13,905 bases of DNA from Candidatus Cellulosilyticum pullistercoris (GCA_018883705.1 JAHLFQ010000017.1:1-13905); one strand, 5' to 3'; positions 1 to 8,390 are shown, numbered from the stretch's first letter. The notes: a model not told the origin generated them from the sequence alone. Program-made: numbers and translations.

Positions 1-34
1 AAACTCTAAAAAAGGATTTTTTTAGCTTGAAAAA

Positions 35-62
35 TTGACAATACGTTCAAAAAAAATACAAT
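35..62 (+). promoter_or_regulatory. Sigma-A-type promoter for the nucleoside transport operon
   Basis: A perfect -35 hexamer TTGACA (35-40) is followed after 16 bases by TACAAT (57-62), a one-mismatch -10. Transcription would begin near 69 and give a leader of about 75 bases before the start codon at 145. No riboswitch fold was recognised in that leader. Immediately upstream (6-26) is an A/T-only inverted repeat that could be the tail of a terminator for a gene to the left of the window. Confidence 0.65.
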
Positions 63-144
63 AAAAGATGTCGATGAAAGTTGAGTAAAAGACGAGAGCG
101 TTACTAGAATGATTTACAATAATTTAAACAAAGGATGAAGAGCG

Positions 145-1446
145 ATGTCAAAAAGATTTAGATTAAGATCAAAACATGTAGCATTTTTATTAGCAGCTTT
201 TGTAGGAATTGGATCATATCATTACATAGATGTCTTTGCAAAGCAAGGACAGATGGTAGAAACAAGCTTAAGTCAAACACAAAATACAGAAATACAAAAT
301 ACAGAGACACAAAACAATAAAAGATACTTAGAACTTTATTTTGGAATCAGTGAATTACCAGAAGTGATTTCAGGTACATTCTTTGAAGATGCCATGAATA
401 AAGTTTCAGATAAAACATTTAACGAACTATCTAAAGAAGAAGCTGTTTCTTATATAGAAGCGGTTAAATTAGCAGTTAAAGCTGCTAACTTCGAAGAATT
501 AGCACTTGGATATACTAAAGAAAAAATAGAAGCTAAAGGGCTTCCAGGAGACATTAAGGATGAGAATGCAGCTTATGTAGCATGTGCATTAGATACAGGA
601 CTTATTAGTGAAGCAGCGTTAAGTAGCATGACTCAAAGCATTAGCCAAGAAGATACTATTAACTTACTTATGGCAGTAGCAGATGCTAATGGGAATGCAC
701 GTAACTTCCTTGGCTATACGAACGAGGCAGACATTTATGGTAAGTTAATGAAAGCATGTGAAGAAGCTGCATTATTTGAAAATGAAAAACTTCAAACAAT
801 TGGTGAACAGGCTGTTATGAATGGGGTAACAACTGGATACAACTTATTAAATACCCACTACAGCGCAAACTTTATTCCAGAGTTAACACTTCGTTATGGA
901 CATAGTACAACCATTCATGCGGCGCAACTTATTGGGCTTCTTAATAGTGAAGGAATTGTTGCCAAAGTACAATTAGAGCCAAAAACATCTATCTTTGAAT
1001 ACCTACCAGAGTGGGGGGATGTACCACCAGCTACACCAAATTACAGAGTGGAAGTAGTTAATGAAGATTTAATGTTAGCCTATTCTTTAGAGTATGATTT
1101 AGTACTTGAGTTTGAAACGATAGAAGATAAAGTAAGATTTAATGACATCGTTGAAACTTATGCAAAGAAAAATGATGACAATCCAGATGGGGAAGGTTTA
1201 CTTCTTGCTTCATGGTGGCAACCACTTTATGTTTCAACTGTAGAAATGAGTGAAGGCTATAAAGAAATTTATAATAATGTGATTACAGATGGGAATTATT
1301 CACTAAATCCATTTTGTTTACCAGAAGATAAAGAAGAAGTACTTGAGGGCTTACAAGCTATTGACCCATCAATAGAAGTTAATCAAGTAAAAATATGGTG
1401 TAATGATGCTTTCTATCGCTATTTAAGTGGAGAAAGCCACCAATAA
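145..1446 (+). CDS. Secreted protein of unknown function, first gene of the nucleoside transporter operon
   Basis: I do not recognise this 433-residue protein. It starts with a basic stretch (MSKRFRLRSK) and a hydrophobic core (residues 12-22), with a plausible signal-peptidase I site after VFA (residue 32), so export is likely; there is no lipobox cysteine. Residues 42-58 are a low-complexity Q/N/T linker with a repeated QNTE unit. Residues about 140-182 (ENAAYVACALDTGLIS, then SQEDTINLLMAVAD) faintly recall an S-layer-homology (SLH) repeat, which would suggest wall attachment; this is weak. The C-terminal half is acidic and rich in aromatic residues, with no catalytic motif I can name. The ribosome site AAGGATG (131-137) fits the start. 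No terminator separates it from the BMP lipoprotein gene 72 bases downstream, so co-transcription is likely. A role linked to nucleoside uptake at the cell surface is inference only. Confidence 0.8.
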   Translation: MSKRFRLRSKHVAFLLAAFVGIGSYHYIDVFAKQGQMVETSLSQTQNTEIQNTETQNNKRYLELYFGISELPEVISGTFFEDAMNKVSDKTFNELSKEEAVSYIEAVKLAVKAANFEELALGYTKEKIEAKGLPGDIKDENAAYVACALDTGLISEAALSSMTQSISQEDTINLLMAVADANGNARNFLGYTNEADIYGKLMKACEEAALFENEKLQTIGEQAVMNGVTTGYNLLNTHYSANFIPELTLRYGHSTTIHAAQLIGLLNSEGIVAKVQLEPKTSIFEYLPEWGDVPPATPNYRVEVVNEDLMLAYSLEYDLVLEFETIEDKVRFNDIVETYAKKNDDNPDGEGLLLASWWQPLYVSTVEMSEGYKEIYNNVITDGNYSLNPFCLPEDKEEVLEGLQAIDPSIEVNQVKIWCNDAFYRYLSGESHQ

Positions 1447-1518
1447 GCATTCTAGAAAAGTATTATAGATACGTATACCGAACGAATAAATAGCTCAATA
1501 ACCAAAGGAGAAAAAGGG

Positions 1519-2664
1519 ATGAAAAAGAGATTAACAAGTTTAGTATTATCAGGATTTTTAGCAATGACAACTTTAGTAGGTTGTGGTAGCGCTTCTACAT
1601 CATCAGAACAAGCGGCATCTGGAGATGGCTTAAAAATTGCTATTGTAACAAGTATTTCAGGTGTAGATGACGGTAACTTTAATCAAAATAACTATAACGG
1701 GATTTTAAAATTTATTGAAAACAACCCAGGTAGCACAGTAAATGCGATTCAAGAACCATCTGGGGATACAACAGCAGCTGTACAAGCAGTAAGTGATATT
1801 GTAGCAGATTATGATGTTATTGTAACACCAGGTTACCAATTCGCAGGTATTTCACAAGTAGCTAGTGAAAACCCAGATAAAAAATTCATCCTTGTAGATT
1901 CTGAACCAGCTGCAATTGGTGATCAAACAGTATTTGATAATGTATACTCTATGCTATTTGCAGAGCAAGAAGGTGGATTCTTTGCTGGTGTTGCAGCTGC
2001 CCTTGAAACAAAAACAAATAAAGTGGCTGTTGTAAATGGTGTGGCTTTCCCATCAAATGTTAACTATCAATTTGGTTTCGAAAGTGGTGTTAACTACGTT
2101 AATGAAGTATACGGTAAAAATGTAGAGATTGTAGAACTTGCTTCTTATGCAGGAACAGATATAACAGGTGCAAACGTTGGGGGTAACTATGTAGGGGACT
2201 TTGCTGATGAAGCAACAGGTAAAGTAATTGGTACTTCTTTAATTAAAGAAGGATGTGACATTTTATTCGTAGCAGCAGGTGCGGCAGGTAATGGTGTATT
2301 CACAGCTGCAAAAGAAGCAGGTAATGTAAAAGTAATCGGTTGTGATGTTGACCAATTCGATGACGGGCAAAATGGAGATTCAAATATCATCTTAACATCT
2401 GCTTTAAAAGTAATGGATGCTAACGTAGAAAGAGTACTTGAGTCTATTAAAGCTGGTACTTTTGTAGGTGCAAACGAACTTCGTCAGGCAGATACAGATT
2501 CAACAGGTTATGTAAAAGAAGAAGGACGTCATCAGCTTTCAGAAGATACATTAGCAAAAATGGAAGAAACTTATGCACTTGTAAAAGAAGGTAAAGTTGT
2601 TCCAGCTTCAAACTTTGGTGGGACTACACCAGAAGCTTTTGTAGGTCTTCCAAGCTATAAATAA
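1519..2664 (+). CDS. BMP-family nucleoside-binding lipoprotein of an ABC importer
   Basis: This 381-residue extracellular receptor would capture a nucleoside and deliver it to the permease pair encoded downstream. A lipoprotein signal peptide ends in the lipobox LVGC, with the lipidated cysteine at residue 22, followed by a Ser/Ala/Thr-rich tether. Family hallmarks of the BmpA/PnrA/NupN group are present: DDGNFNQ (50-56), the NVYSMLFAEQEGGFFAG block (141-157), AGAAGNGV (253-260) and GCDVDQ (274-279), then TSALKVMDANVERVLE. The ribosome site AAAGGAG lies just before the ATG. The closest functional parallels I know (Bacillus subtilis NupN, Treponema PnrA) bind purine nucleosides, but the substrate cannot be read from sequence alone and a pyrimidine nucleoside is possible. 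The length is normal for the family. Confidence 0.93.
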   Translation: MKKRLTSLVLSGFLAMTTLVGCGSASTSSEQAASGDGLKIAIVTSISGVDDGNFNQNNYNGILKFIENNPGSTVNAIQEPSGDTTAAVQAVSDIVADYDVIVTPGYQFAGISQVASENPDKKFILVDSEPAAIGDQTVFDNVYSMLFAEQEGGFFAGVAAALETKTNKVAVVNGVAFPSNVNYQFGFESGVNYVNEVYGKNVEIVELASYAGTDITGANVGGNYVGDFADEATGKVIGTSLIKEGCDILFVAAGAAGNGVFTAAKEAGNVKVIGCDVDQFDDGQNGDSNIILTSALKVMDANVERVLESIKAGTFVGANELRQADTDSTGYVKEEGRHQLSEDTLAKMEETYALVKEGKVVPASNFGGTTPEAFVGLPSYK

Positions 2665-2683
2665 TTAGAACAAATAAATACTA

Positions 2684-2727
2684 GAGAGCTGTCTGAATCA
2701 TCTTATTTGGACGGCCCTCATTTTTTT
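2684..2727 (+). terminator. Intra-operon intrinsic terminator or attenuator after the binding-protein gene
   Basis: GAGAGCTGTCTGAA (2684-2697) can pair with TTTGGACGGCCCTC (2706-2719) using several G-U pairs and one internal mismatch, followed by seven T residues (2721-2727). It lies between the lipoprotein stop codon and the ATPase ribosome site. No convincing new promoter follows in the 37 remaining bases, so partial read-through is the likely way the ATPase and permeases are expressed, giving excess receptor over membrane complex. Confidence 0.75.
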
Positions 2728-2764
2728 GTCTGTAGGATAAGTTGATTGAAGAGGAGGAGAAATC

Positions 2765-4294
2765 ATGAGCGATTACATTGTAGAAATGCGACATATTACT
2801 AAAAGGTTCCCTGGGATTGTAGCCAATGATGATGTGACGTTAAATATAAAAAAAGGTGAGATTCTTGCCATATTAGGAGAAAACGGGGCAGGTAAATCCA
2901 CACTAATGAGTATGCTTTTTGGGATGTATGAGCCTGATGAAGGTGAGATTTTTGTACGTGGTGAAAAAGTAAAGATTACATCACCTAATGAAGCAACCAG
3001 ATTAAATATAGGAATGGTGCATCAGCACTTTAAATTAGTTCAAGATTATACGATTACACAAAATATTGTATTAGGTATAGAGCCTATGAAAAAAAGATGG
3101 GGGTTCCTACCTTATGTGGATTTAAAAGAGGCCAATGAAAAGGTAGCAGCGCTTTCAAAGAAGTATGGATTAGAAGTAGACCCTACAAGTAAAATCAAAG
3201 ATATTACCGTATCCGTTCAGCAGAGAGTAGAAATCCTAAAAATGCTTTATAGAGATGCTGAAATTCTGATTTTTGATGAACCGACAGCAGTTCTTACGCC
3301 TCAAGAAATAGAATTTCTCCTTAAGGTTATTGAAAGTCTTAGAGAAAGCGGTAAGACGATTATCTTAATTACACATAAATTAGAAGAAATTAAAAAGGTA
3401 GCAGATCGATGTGCTGTTTTATGTAGAGGAAAACTAGTAGATATGTGTGATGTTGAAACGACATCTACTAAAGAAATGGCAAGAATGATGGTAGGTCGTG
3501 ACGTAACCTTTGAATTAAATAAGAAAGAAGCCAATTTTGGAAAAGAAGTACTGAAGGTAGAAAATTTAACGGTTAAAGATAAGAATCAATTTGAAGTTGT
3601 AAAAAATGTTTCTTTTTCAATTCGTAGCGGCGAAGTCTTTGCTATTGCAGGGGTTTCTGGTAATGGGCAAGTAGAAATTGCAGATGCTATTGCAGGTCTT
3701 ATGCCAGTAGCAAATGGAAAGATTACTTTAAATGATAAAGAGATTACGCATATGGATATACGTGAGCGCACAGAAACAGGTGTTGCCTATATTCCAGAAG
3801 ATAGACAAGCTTATGGACTTGTCTTAGATTTCTCAGTAGCAGAAAATGCGGTTCTTAAAGATTATTTTAAACCAGATTTTTGCGAAAAAGGTATTTTAAA
3901 AAGAGAAAAATTTGATGCCTATGGTAATGAAATGATTGAGAAGTACGATATCAGAAGCGGACAAGGTGTGAAGACACAAGTGCGTAGTATGAGCGGCGGA
4001 AATCAACAAAAAGTGATTATTGCCAGGGAAATAGAATTAGATACACCACTTATTATCTTTGTACAGCCAACTAGAGGGCTAGATATTGGTGCTATCGAGA
4101 GAATTCATGAACAAATTATTGAAGAGCGTAATAAAGGTAAAGCGATTTTACTGATTTCTCTTGAGCTTGAAGAGGTAATGAATTGTGCTGACACGATTGG
4201 TGTTATCTACAATGGAGAAATCAAGACAATTAAAGACGCGAAGTCATTAAGTACCAAAGAGGTAGGAGAATACATGATGGGGGTACATTCTTAA
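2765..4294 (+). CDS. Nucleoside ABC transporter ATP-binding protein, two fused ATPase domains
   Basis: This 509-residue cytoplasmic ATPase (NupO/RnsB type) powers the importer. Domain 1 has Walker A GENGAGKST (38-46), Q-loop Q87, Walker B ILIFDEP with D171 and E172, and the switch histidine H204. Domain 2 has a degenerate Walker A, GVSGNGQ (296-302), with Gln in place of Lys, an intact signature MSGGNQQKV (409-417), and Gln 434 where the catalytic Glu would be (VQPTRGLD). Such asymmetry is normal here: one composite site (domain 1 Walker motifs plus domain 2 signature) hydrolyses ATP and the other is structural. Odd point: the domain 1 signature reads TVSVQQR, where relatives from memory have SVGMQQR, so the glycine is lost. 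The start is fixed by AGGAGG (2752-2757), 7 bases before the ATG. The stop is one base from the next gene's ATG. Confidence 0.95.
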   Translation: MSDYIVEMRHITKRFPGIVANDDVTLNIKKGEILAILGENGAGKSTLMSMLFGMYEPDEGEIFVRGEKVKITSPNEATRLNIGMVHQHFKLVQDYTITQNIVLGIEPMKKRWGFLPYVDLKEANEKVAALSKKYGLEVDPTSKIKDITVSVQQRVEILKMLYRDAEILIFDEPTAVLTPQEIEFLLKVIESLRESGKTIILITHKLEEIKKVADRCAVLCRGKLVDMCDVETTSTKEMARMMVGRDVTFELNKKEANFGKEVLKVENLTVKDKNQFEVVKNVSFSIRSGEVFAIAGVSGNGQVEIADAIAGLMPVANGKITLNDKEITHMDIRERTETGVAYIPEDRQAYGLVLDFSVAENAVLKDYFKPDFCEKGILKREKFDAYGNEMIEKYDIRSGQGVKTQVRSMSGGNQQKVIIAREIELDTPLIIFVQPTRGLDIGAIERIHEQIIEERNKGKAILLISLELEEVMNCADTIGVIYNGEIKTIKDAKSLSTKEVGEYMMGVHS

Positions 4295-4295
4295 A

Positions 4296-5462
4296 ATGAA
4301 AACAAACATCAAACAAACCATAACAAAGTTTTTAGGAAGTGAAAAAGGTCAAGATAAGGTGGTTCCTATTTTTTCTGTCATAATAAGTCTTGTTGTAGGA
4401 GCTATTGTAATTGGGATCATTGGGAAAAATCCTATAGGTCCTTATCATAATCTGTTACAAGGATCAGGCATCTTGCCAAAGGCATCTTATGCAGGAGGGA
4501 AGGGGATGCTCACAGACTTTATGAGCTTTTTAAATGCCCTAACACCTTTAATTTTTGCGGCACTAGCTGTAGGTGTTGCATTTAAAGCAGGACTCTTTAA
4601 TATAGGAGTTTCTAGTCAAATGCTTTTTGCAGGATTTATAGCAACTATTGTAGTAGGATATAGCGATATGAGTGGCTTTATGGCAAAACCATTAGTTATT
4701 TTAATTGGGATTGTATGTGGTGCAGTTATAGGCGGCTTGATTGGTTACTTAAAGTATCGTTTTAATATAAATGAAGTCGTTTCATGTATTATGGTTAATT
4801 ATATTTTTCAATATGTAATCAGTTTCTTTATTAATATGTTTTATGTGGACCCAGTTTCTCGTCAATCCAAAGCAATTGGGCAGGCAGCTTCTTTAACATT
4901 AAAGAATGTAGAGTTTTTAGGAATGAAAATGGAAGTACCATTAGGTATTATCTTAGCAGTCCTTGCTACTTTTGGTCTTAAGTTTATCCTTGATAAAACG
5001 AAGTTGGGATATGAAATGAAAACGGTAGGAGCGAGCCAAAAAGCAGCAAAATATGCAGGGATTAAAGTTGGACGTACCATGGTTGTTGCCATGCTTATTT
5101 CTGGTGCACTTGCAGGGCTTGCAGGAGTAACTTTCTACTTAGGCTATAACACATCGATTCAGCCTAGAGTACTTTCATCAGTAGGATATGATGCCATTGC
5201 CGTATCACTTCTTGGTAATGCAAATCCTATCGGTAGTATGATTTCAGCCTTCCTGATTATGATTATTAGTAAAGGAAGCACTTATATGAGTTCAACAGCA
5301 GGCGTGCCACAAGAGATTGCATCGGTTATTACAGCGTTAATTCTATTATTTAGTGCATGTAGTGCTTATATTAAATACCGTTTAAAACGTACTAAAAATG
5401 AAGCAGAAGAAAAGAACGGACAAGTAAGTAAGATACAAGAGCAGATGAAGGAGGAGGCATAA
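4296..5462 (+). CDS. Nucleoside ABC transporter permease 1
   Basis: This is an integral membrane subunit of 388 residues in the BPD_transp_2 (branched-chain amino acid/sugar/nucleoside permease) family, of NupP type. Multiple hydrophobic segments run from about residue 23 to 362, with a charged C-terminal tail (KNEAEEKNGQ...). Recognisable blocks are FKAGLFNIG (96-104), NEVVSCIMVNYI (159-170), the ATPase-coupling loop GASQKAAKYAGI (245-256) followed by SGALAGLAG (269-277), and VGYDAIAVSLLGNANPIG (296-313). The start codon comes one base after the ATPase stop; G-rich sequence at 4279-4283 could serve as ribosome site and translational coupling is likely. It would form the channel with the second permease encoded next, which its stop codon overlaps. 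Confidence 0.93.
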   Translation: MKTNIKQTITKFLGSEKGQDKVVPIFSVIISLVVGAIVIGIIGKNPIGPYHNLLQGSGILPKASYAGGKGMLTDFMSFLNALTPLIFAALAVGVAFKAGLFNIGVSSQMLFAGFIATIVVGYSDMSGFMAKPLVILIGIVCGAVIGGLIGYLKYRFNINEVVSCIMVNYIFQYVISFFINMFYVDPVSRQSKAIGQAASLTLKNVEFLGMKMEVPLGIILAVLATFGLKFILDKTKLGYEMKTVGASQKAAKYAGIKVGRTMVVAMLISGALAGLAGVTFYLGYNTSIQPRVLSSVGYDAIAVSLLGNANPIGSMISAFLIMIISKGSTYMSSTAGVPQEIASVITALILLFSACSAYIKYRLKRTKNEAEEKNGQVSKIQEQMKEEA

Positions 5463-6421
5463 TGGAAACAGTCATTATTGATGGATTAGCCTTTGCGCTG
5501 CCACTATTTATTGTTGCAATTGGAGGTATTTTTAGTGAGCGCAGTGGGATTACCAATCTTGCGCTTGAAGGATTTATGGGAATGGGAGCCTTTATAGGTG
5601 CTTTAGCTGTGATATTAACGAAAGAATTCTTTCCAGCCCTAGGGTCTGTGTCTTTCTATATTGCTATTGTCCTTGCTATATTAGGAGGCATGATTTATGC
5701 TATGCTACATGCGTTGGTGTGTATTAAATTTAAGGCTAATCAGGTGATTAGCGGGGTGGTTATGAATATCTTGGCCATTGCCCTTACAGGATTTTTAACC
5801 AGTCAATTTAATTCAGTGATTTTCGGAAAACCTTCTTCTAAGTTCGTATTAGATGTACTAGGACGCTTTTCTGTTCCATTACTTTCTGAGATTCCTGTAA
5901 TCGGTGGATTTTTCAAAGATATTTATCCATTTCAAGTCATTATTATTATCGTTGCTATAATAGCTTGGTATGTCCTTTATCAAACTAGATATGGGATGAG
6001 ACTGCGTGCTTGTGGCGATAATCCTCATGCAGTAGATGCAGGTGGAGCAGACGTTGCTAAAATACGTTTCAGTGCGGTTATGATTTCAGGTGCTTTAGCT
6101 GGCCTTGGTGGCATTTGCTTTGCTTATTCTATTTCAGCTAACTTTTCTTCAAGTTTCTATGTAGGGTATGGATACCTAGCTATTGCAGCTCTTATCTTTG
6201 GAAACTGGAAGGTAATACCGACTTTAGTAGCATGTATCTTATTTGGTTTTGCAAGATCAGGTGGTTATATGATTAGTGGCATGTTAGAGTTACCAAGTAC
6301 TTTTTCAGACCTTATTATGACCTTACCTTATATTTTGACGATGATTCTTTTGATTTTCTTCTCTAAGAATAATCATCCACCAAGAGCCCTTGGAGAAGTT
6401 TATGATAAAGGAAAGAGATAA
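5462..6421 (+). CDS. Nucleoside ABC transporter permease 2
   Basis: This is the second membrane subunit (319 residues, NupQ type, same superfamily as the preceding permease but shorter at the N terminus). Motifs seen are FSERSGITNLALEG (24-37), NQVISGVVMNI (93-103), the coupling loop GDNPHAVDAGG (185-195), SGALAGLGG (209-217) and GYGYLAIAALIFGNW (235-249). The ATG overlaps the previous gene's TAA by one base (TAATG), a stop-start junction that implies translational coupling and equimolar production of the two permeases. The ribosome site GGAGGAGG sits at the end of the preceding gene. The gene is closed by the strong terminator about 40 bases downstream, so it is the last member of the operon. 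Confidence 0.94.
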   Translation: METVIIDGLAFALPLFIVAIGGIFSERSGITNLALEGFMGMGAFIGALAVILTKEFFPALGSVSFYIAIVLAILGGMIYAMLHALVCIKFKANQVISGVVMNILAIALTGFLTSQFNSVIFGKPSSKFVLDVLGRFSVPLLSEIPVIGGFFKDIYPFQVIIIIVAIIAWYVLYQTRYGMRLRACGDNPHAVDAGGADVAKIRFSAVMISGALAGLGGICFAYSISANFSSSFYVGYGYLAIAALIFGNWKVIPTLVACILFGFARSGGYMISGMLELPSTFSDLIMTLPYILTMILLIFFSKNNHPPRALGEVYDKGKR

Positions 6422-6463
6422 AATTAAGATCGTTTTGTGTTTAGTAGTGATATAAATATAAAA

Positions 6464-6509
6464 AGGTGTGAGTAGAAAGGCCTTAACAGCCTGCTCACAT
6501 CTTTTTTTT
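6464..6509 (+). terminator. Intrinsic terminator of the nucleoside transporter operon
   Basis: The stem GGTGTGAG (6465-6472) pairs with CTCACATC (6494-6501), with one G-U pair, possibly extended by TAG/CTG, and a run of eight T residues follows (6502-6509). It lies 43 bases after the second permease gene. The 359-base gap from 6422 to 6780 holds this terminator, the promoter at 6623-6652 and an A/T-rich leader; no other element was recognised. Confidence 0.9.
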
Positions 6510-6622
6510 AGAGAAATATTATAAAAAGAATTAAAAATTGTCTTTTTGGGGGCTATTTTATACAAATATTAACCTTTTTTAATGTAAAAATATAAAAATT
6601 TGTTATTTGTTCTAAAAATTGT

Positions 6623-6652
6623 TTGCAAATAAATGTCGGATTGTGCTATAAT
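6623..6652 (+). promoter_or_regulatory. Extended -10 promoter for the orphan solute-binding lipoprotein
   Basis: The -10 TATAAT (6647-6652) is a perfect match and is preceded by TGC, an extended -10. A moderate -35, TTGCAA (6623-6628), lies 18 bases upstream. Transcription would start near 6659, leaving a leader of about 120 bases. Two weaker promoter-like pairs are downstream: TTGTGC/TATAAC (6671-6699, spacer 17) and TTGAAT/TATAAT (6714-6740, spacer 15). The real start site could be any of the three, but the first is the best. Confidence 0.7.
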
Positions 6653-6765
6653 TTGCCTGTAAATATCTCTTTGTGCCGTACATTTTTTGTTATTATAACT
6701 AAAATAAACCAAGTTGAATACTAAAATATAAAATTATAATTAACAGGGCATAAATAGATATGAAA

Positions 6766-6772
6766 AGGGAGG
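6766..6772 (+). promoter_or_regulatory. Ribosome binding site that sets the start at 6781
   Basis: AGGGAGG lies 8 bases before ATG 6781. The in-frame ATG at 6760 is upstream of this site and has no ribosome site of its own; starting there would add MKREELK, which is simply the translated ribosome site. Confidence 0.85.
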
Positions 6773-6780
6773 AATTAAAA

Positions 6781-8292
6781 ATGACATTATTAAGTAAAAA
6801 ACTATGTAGTTTAGGCTTAGGAGGATTACTTGCATTTAGTATGGTTGGATGTAGTACTGATAATTCATCAGTTTCTGCTGATGCTGATAACTCAACTACA
6901 GTAGCAGAAGATTATGATTCTATTACAAAACCAGAAAAAATTACTATGATGGTAAATGGTAACTTCGTAAATGTTGCAGCAGGTCAAGGAGAAGTTGTTA
7001 AAAAATATAAAGAACTTACAGGAATTGACTTAGAAATTACTACAATTGATCATAACTCTTATAATGACCAATTATCTTTAGCTTTTGCATCAGGTGATGT
7101 ACCAGATGTTGTTATTTTAAGTTCTGATTTCTATGCAGCTTATGCAGCTCAAGGAGCACTTGCTGATATTTCTAGTTACTGGGAAAATTCAGAAGCAAAA
7201 AATTCAGGACGTTTTAATACAAGTTATATAGATGATTTATACATTGACGGCAGCTTATATGGCTTTGCTGCTCAACGTGGTAATGGATGTTTAACTTATT
7301 TAAGACAAGACTGGTTAGATAATCTTGGACTTAGTGTACCTACTACATATGATGAATATCTTAATGTATTAAGAGCATTTACATTTGATGATCCAGATGG
7401 AAATGGTATTGATGATACTTTTGGTGTAACAGCTCCAGGTATTATTGGTGCAGGTTCTCCATATATTAGTTACTTACCAGAATTCTGGCAAGATTCATTC
7501 CCAGGTTTATATGAAAATGAAGACGGTGTTTGGGTAGACGGATTTGCTGAACAAGCTACTATTGATGCACTAGGGCGTTTAAAAGATGCTTATCAAGAAG
7601 GCGTTATTGATGTAGAAGTAGCAACAAATAAAACATCATCTTGCCGTGATAAATTCTATGCTGGTCAAGTTGGAGCATTTACTTATTGGGCTGGTAAATG
7701 GGCTAAAACATTAGAAGAAAATCTTCAATCTATTAATCCAGAAGCTAAACTTGTTGCTATTCCACCTATTGAAGAATTAGGTACATATCCTGAAAGACAA
7801 ACACCTGTTATTGCGATTACTAAAAATTGTAAAAACCCTGGTGGTGTCTTCAAATACTTATTTGACTACATGGTAGACGGCGGCGAAGGTCAAATGCTCT
7901 TTACATATGGTGTTGAAGGCGTTCATTATGAAGTTAAAGATGGTGTTTATACACAACTTCCAAACTTAGAAAATCCAAGTACTACATTTACTTGTGTTTA
8001 TATTGATCCATTATTATCTCTTTCTCAATGGGTTACAGAAGATCCATTAGCAGATGCTGTATCTCCTATTGTTAAAGAAACAAATGAACTCTTTGTAAAT
8101 AATTCTAAAGTTGCTCCAATGGTTGTATCAAACGATGTTACAGCAAACTATTCAGCTTCATTATCTGATATTAGTAACGTTATCGTTTCAGAAGTTGTAA
8201 CTGGTAACTTATCAGTTGAAGAAGGTATGAAGAGCTATCATGAACAAGCTGATGCTATGATCGAAGAAATGCTTGCATCTCTTAACCAATAA
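6781..8292 (+). CDS. Family-1 extracellular solute-binding lipoprotein, orphan
   Basis: This 503-residue secreted lipoprotein resembles the large substrate receptors of carbohydrate ABC importers (LplA-like, SBP family 1). The signal peptide ends in MVGC, with the lipidated cysteine at residue 24, followed by a Ser/Asp/Thr-rich linker to about residue 43. Residues 99-112 (SLAFASGDVPDVVI) match the usual block after the first lobe. DPDGNGIDD (204-212) is the acidic loop that coordinates calcium in many members of this group. C-terminal helices are rich in Glu and Met. No permease or ATPase gene lies next to it: upstream is a terminator, downstream another, so it is monocistronic and must use a membrane complex encoded elsewhere, or act as a sensor or scavenger. 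The substrate is unknown; an oligosaccharide is a family-based guess. Many NNT/NNA codons and a strong promoter suggest abundant expression. Confidence 0.9.
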   Translation: MTLLSKKLCSLGLGGLLAFSMVGCSTDNSSVSADADNSTTVAEDYDSITKPEKITMMVNGNFVNVAAGQGEVVKKYKELTGIDLEITTIDHNSYNDQLSLAFASGDVPDVVILSSDFYAAYAAQGALADISSYWENSEAKNSGRFNTSYIDDLYIDGSLYGFAAQRGNGCLTYLRQDWLDNLGLSVPTTYDEYLNVLRAFTFDDPDGNGIDDTFGVTAPGIIGAGSPYISYLPEFWQDSFPGLYENEDGVWVDGFAEQATIDALGRLKDAYQEGVIDVEVATNKTSSCRDKFYAGQVGAFTYWAGKWAKTLEENLQSINPEAKLVAIPPIEELGTYPERQTPVIAITKNCKNPGGVFKYLFDYMVDGGEGQMLFTYGVEGVHYEVKDGVYTQLPNLENPSTTFTCVYIDPLLSLSQWVTEDPLADAVSPIVKETNELFVNNSKVAPMVVSNDVTANYSASLSDISNVIVSEVVTGNLSVEEGMKSYHEQADAMIEEMLASLNQ

Positions 8293-8331
8293 TAAAAAAT
8301 AAAGAGTAAAAAGAAAATTAATGATTTAATG

Positions 8332-8370
8332 AATCCTAGTGCATAACTAAAAAGATGCACTAGGATTTTT
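8332..8370 (+). terminator. Intrinsic terminator of the orphan lipoprotein gene
   Basis: A perfect 13-base-pair inverted repeat, AATCCTAGTGCAT (8332-8344) and ATGCACTAGGATT (8355-8367), has a 10-base loop, and its T run continues to 8370. It lies 39 bases after the stop codon and isolates this gene from the codB promoter that follows. Confidence 0.93.
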
Positions 8371-8390
8371 CGTTATGTAAAAAATGGAAG

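Noticed and set aside
1..144. Purine riboswitch ahead of the nucleoside transporter operon
   Set aside because: The leader after the promoter at 35-62 is too short and lacks the conserved purine-aptamer junction and loop sequences.
2187..2390. Minus-strand ORF inside the BMP lipoprotein gene
   Set aside because: It is a shadow of a clearly coding plus-strand frame. The other minus-strand ORFs within the ATPase, permease 1, codB and codA genes are rejected for the same reason.
6323..6565. Minus-strand ORF across the end of permease 2 and its terminator
   Set aside because: It reads through the permease gene and the terminator hairpin, has no ribosome site, and its product has no recognisable pattern.
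6760..6780. ATG at 6760 as start of the orphan lipoprotein
   Set aside because: It lies upstream of and includes the strong AGGGAGG ribosome site for ATG 6781, has no ribosome site itself, and would put a charged MKREELK before the lipoprotein signal.
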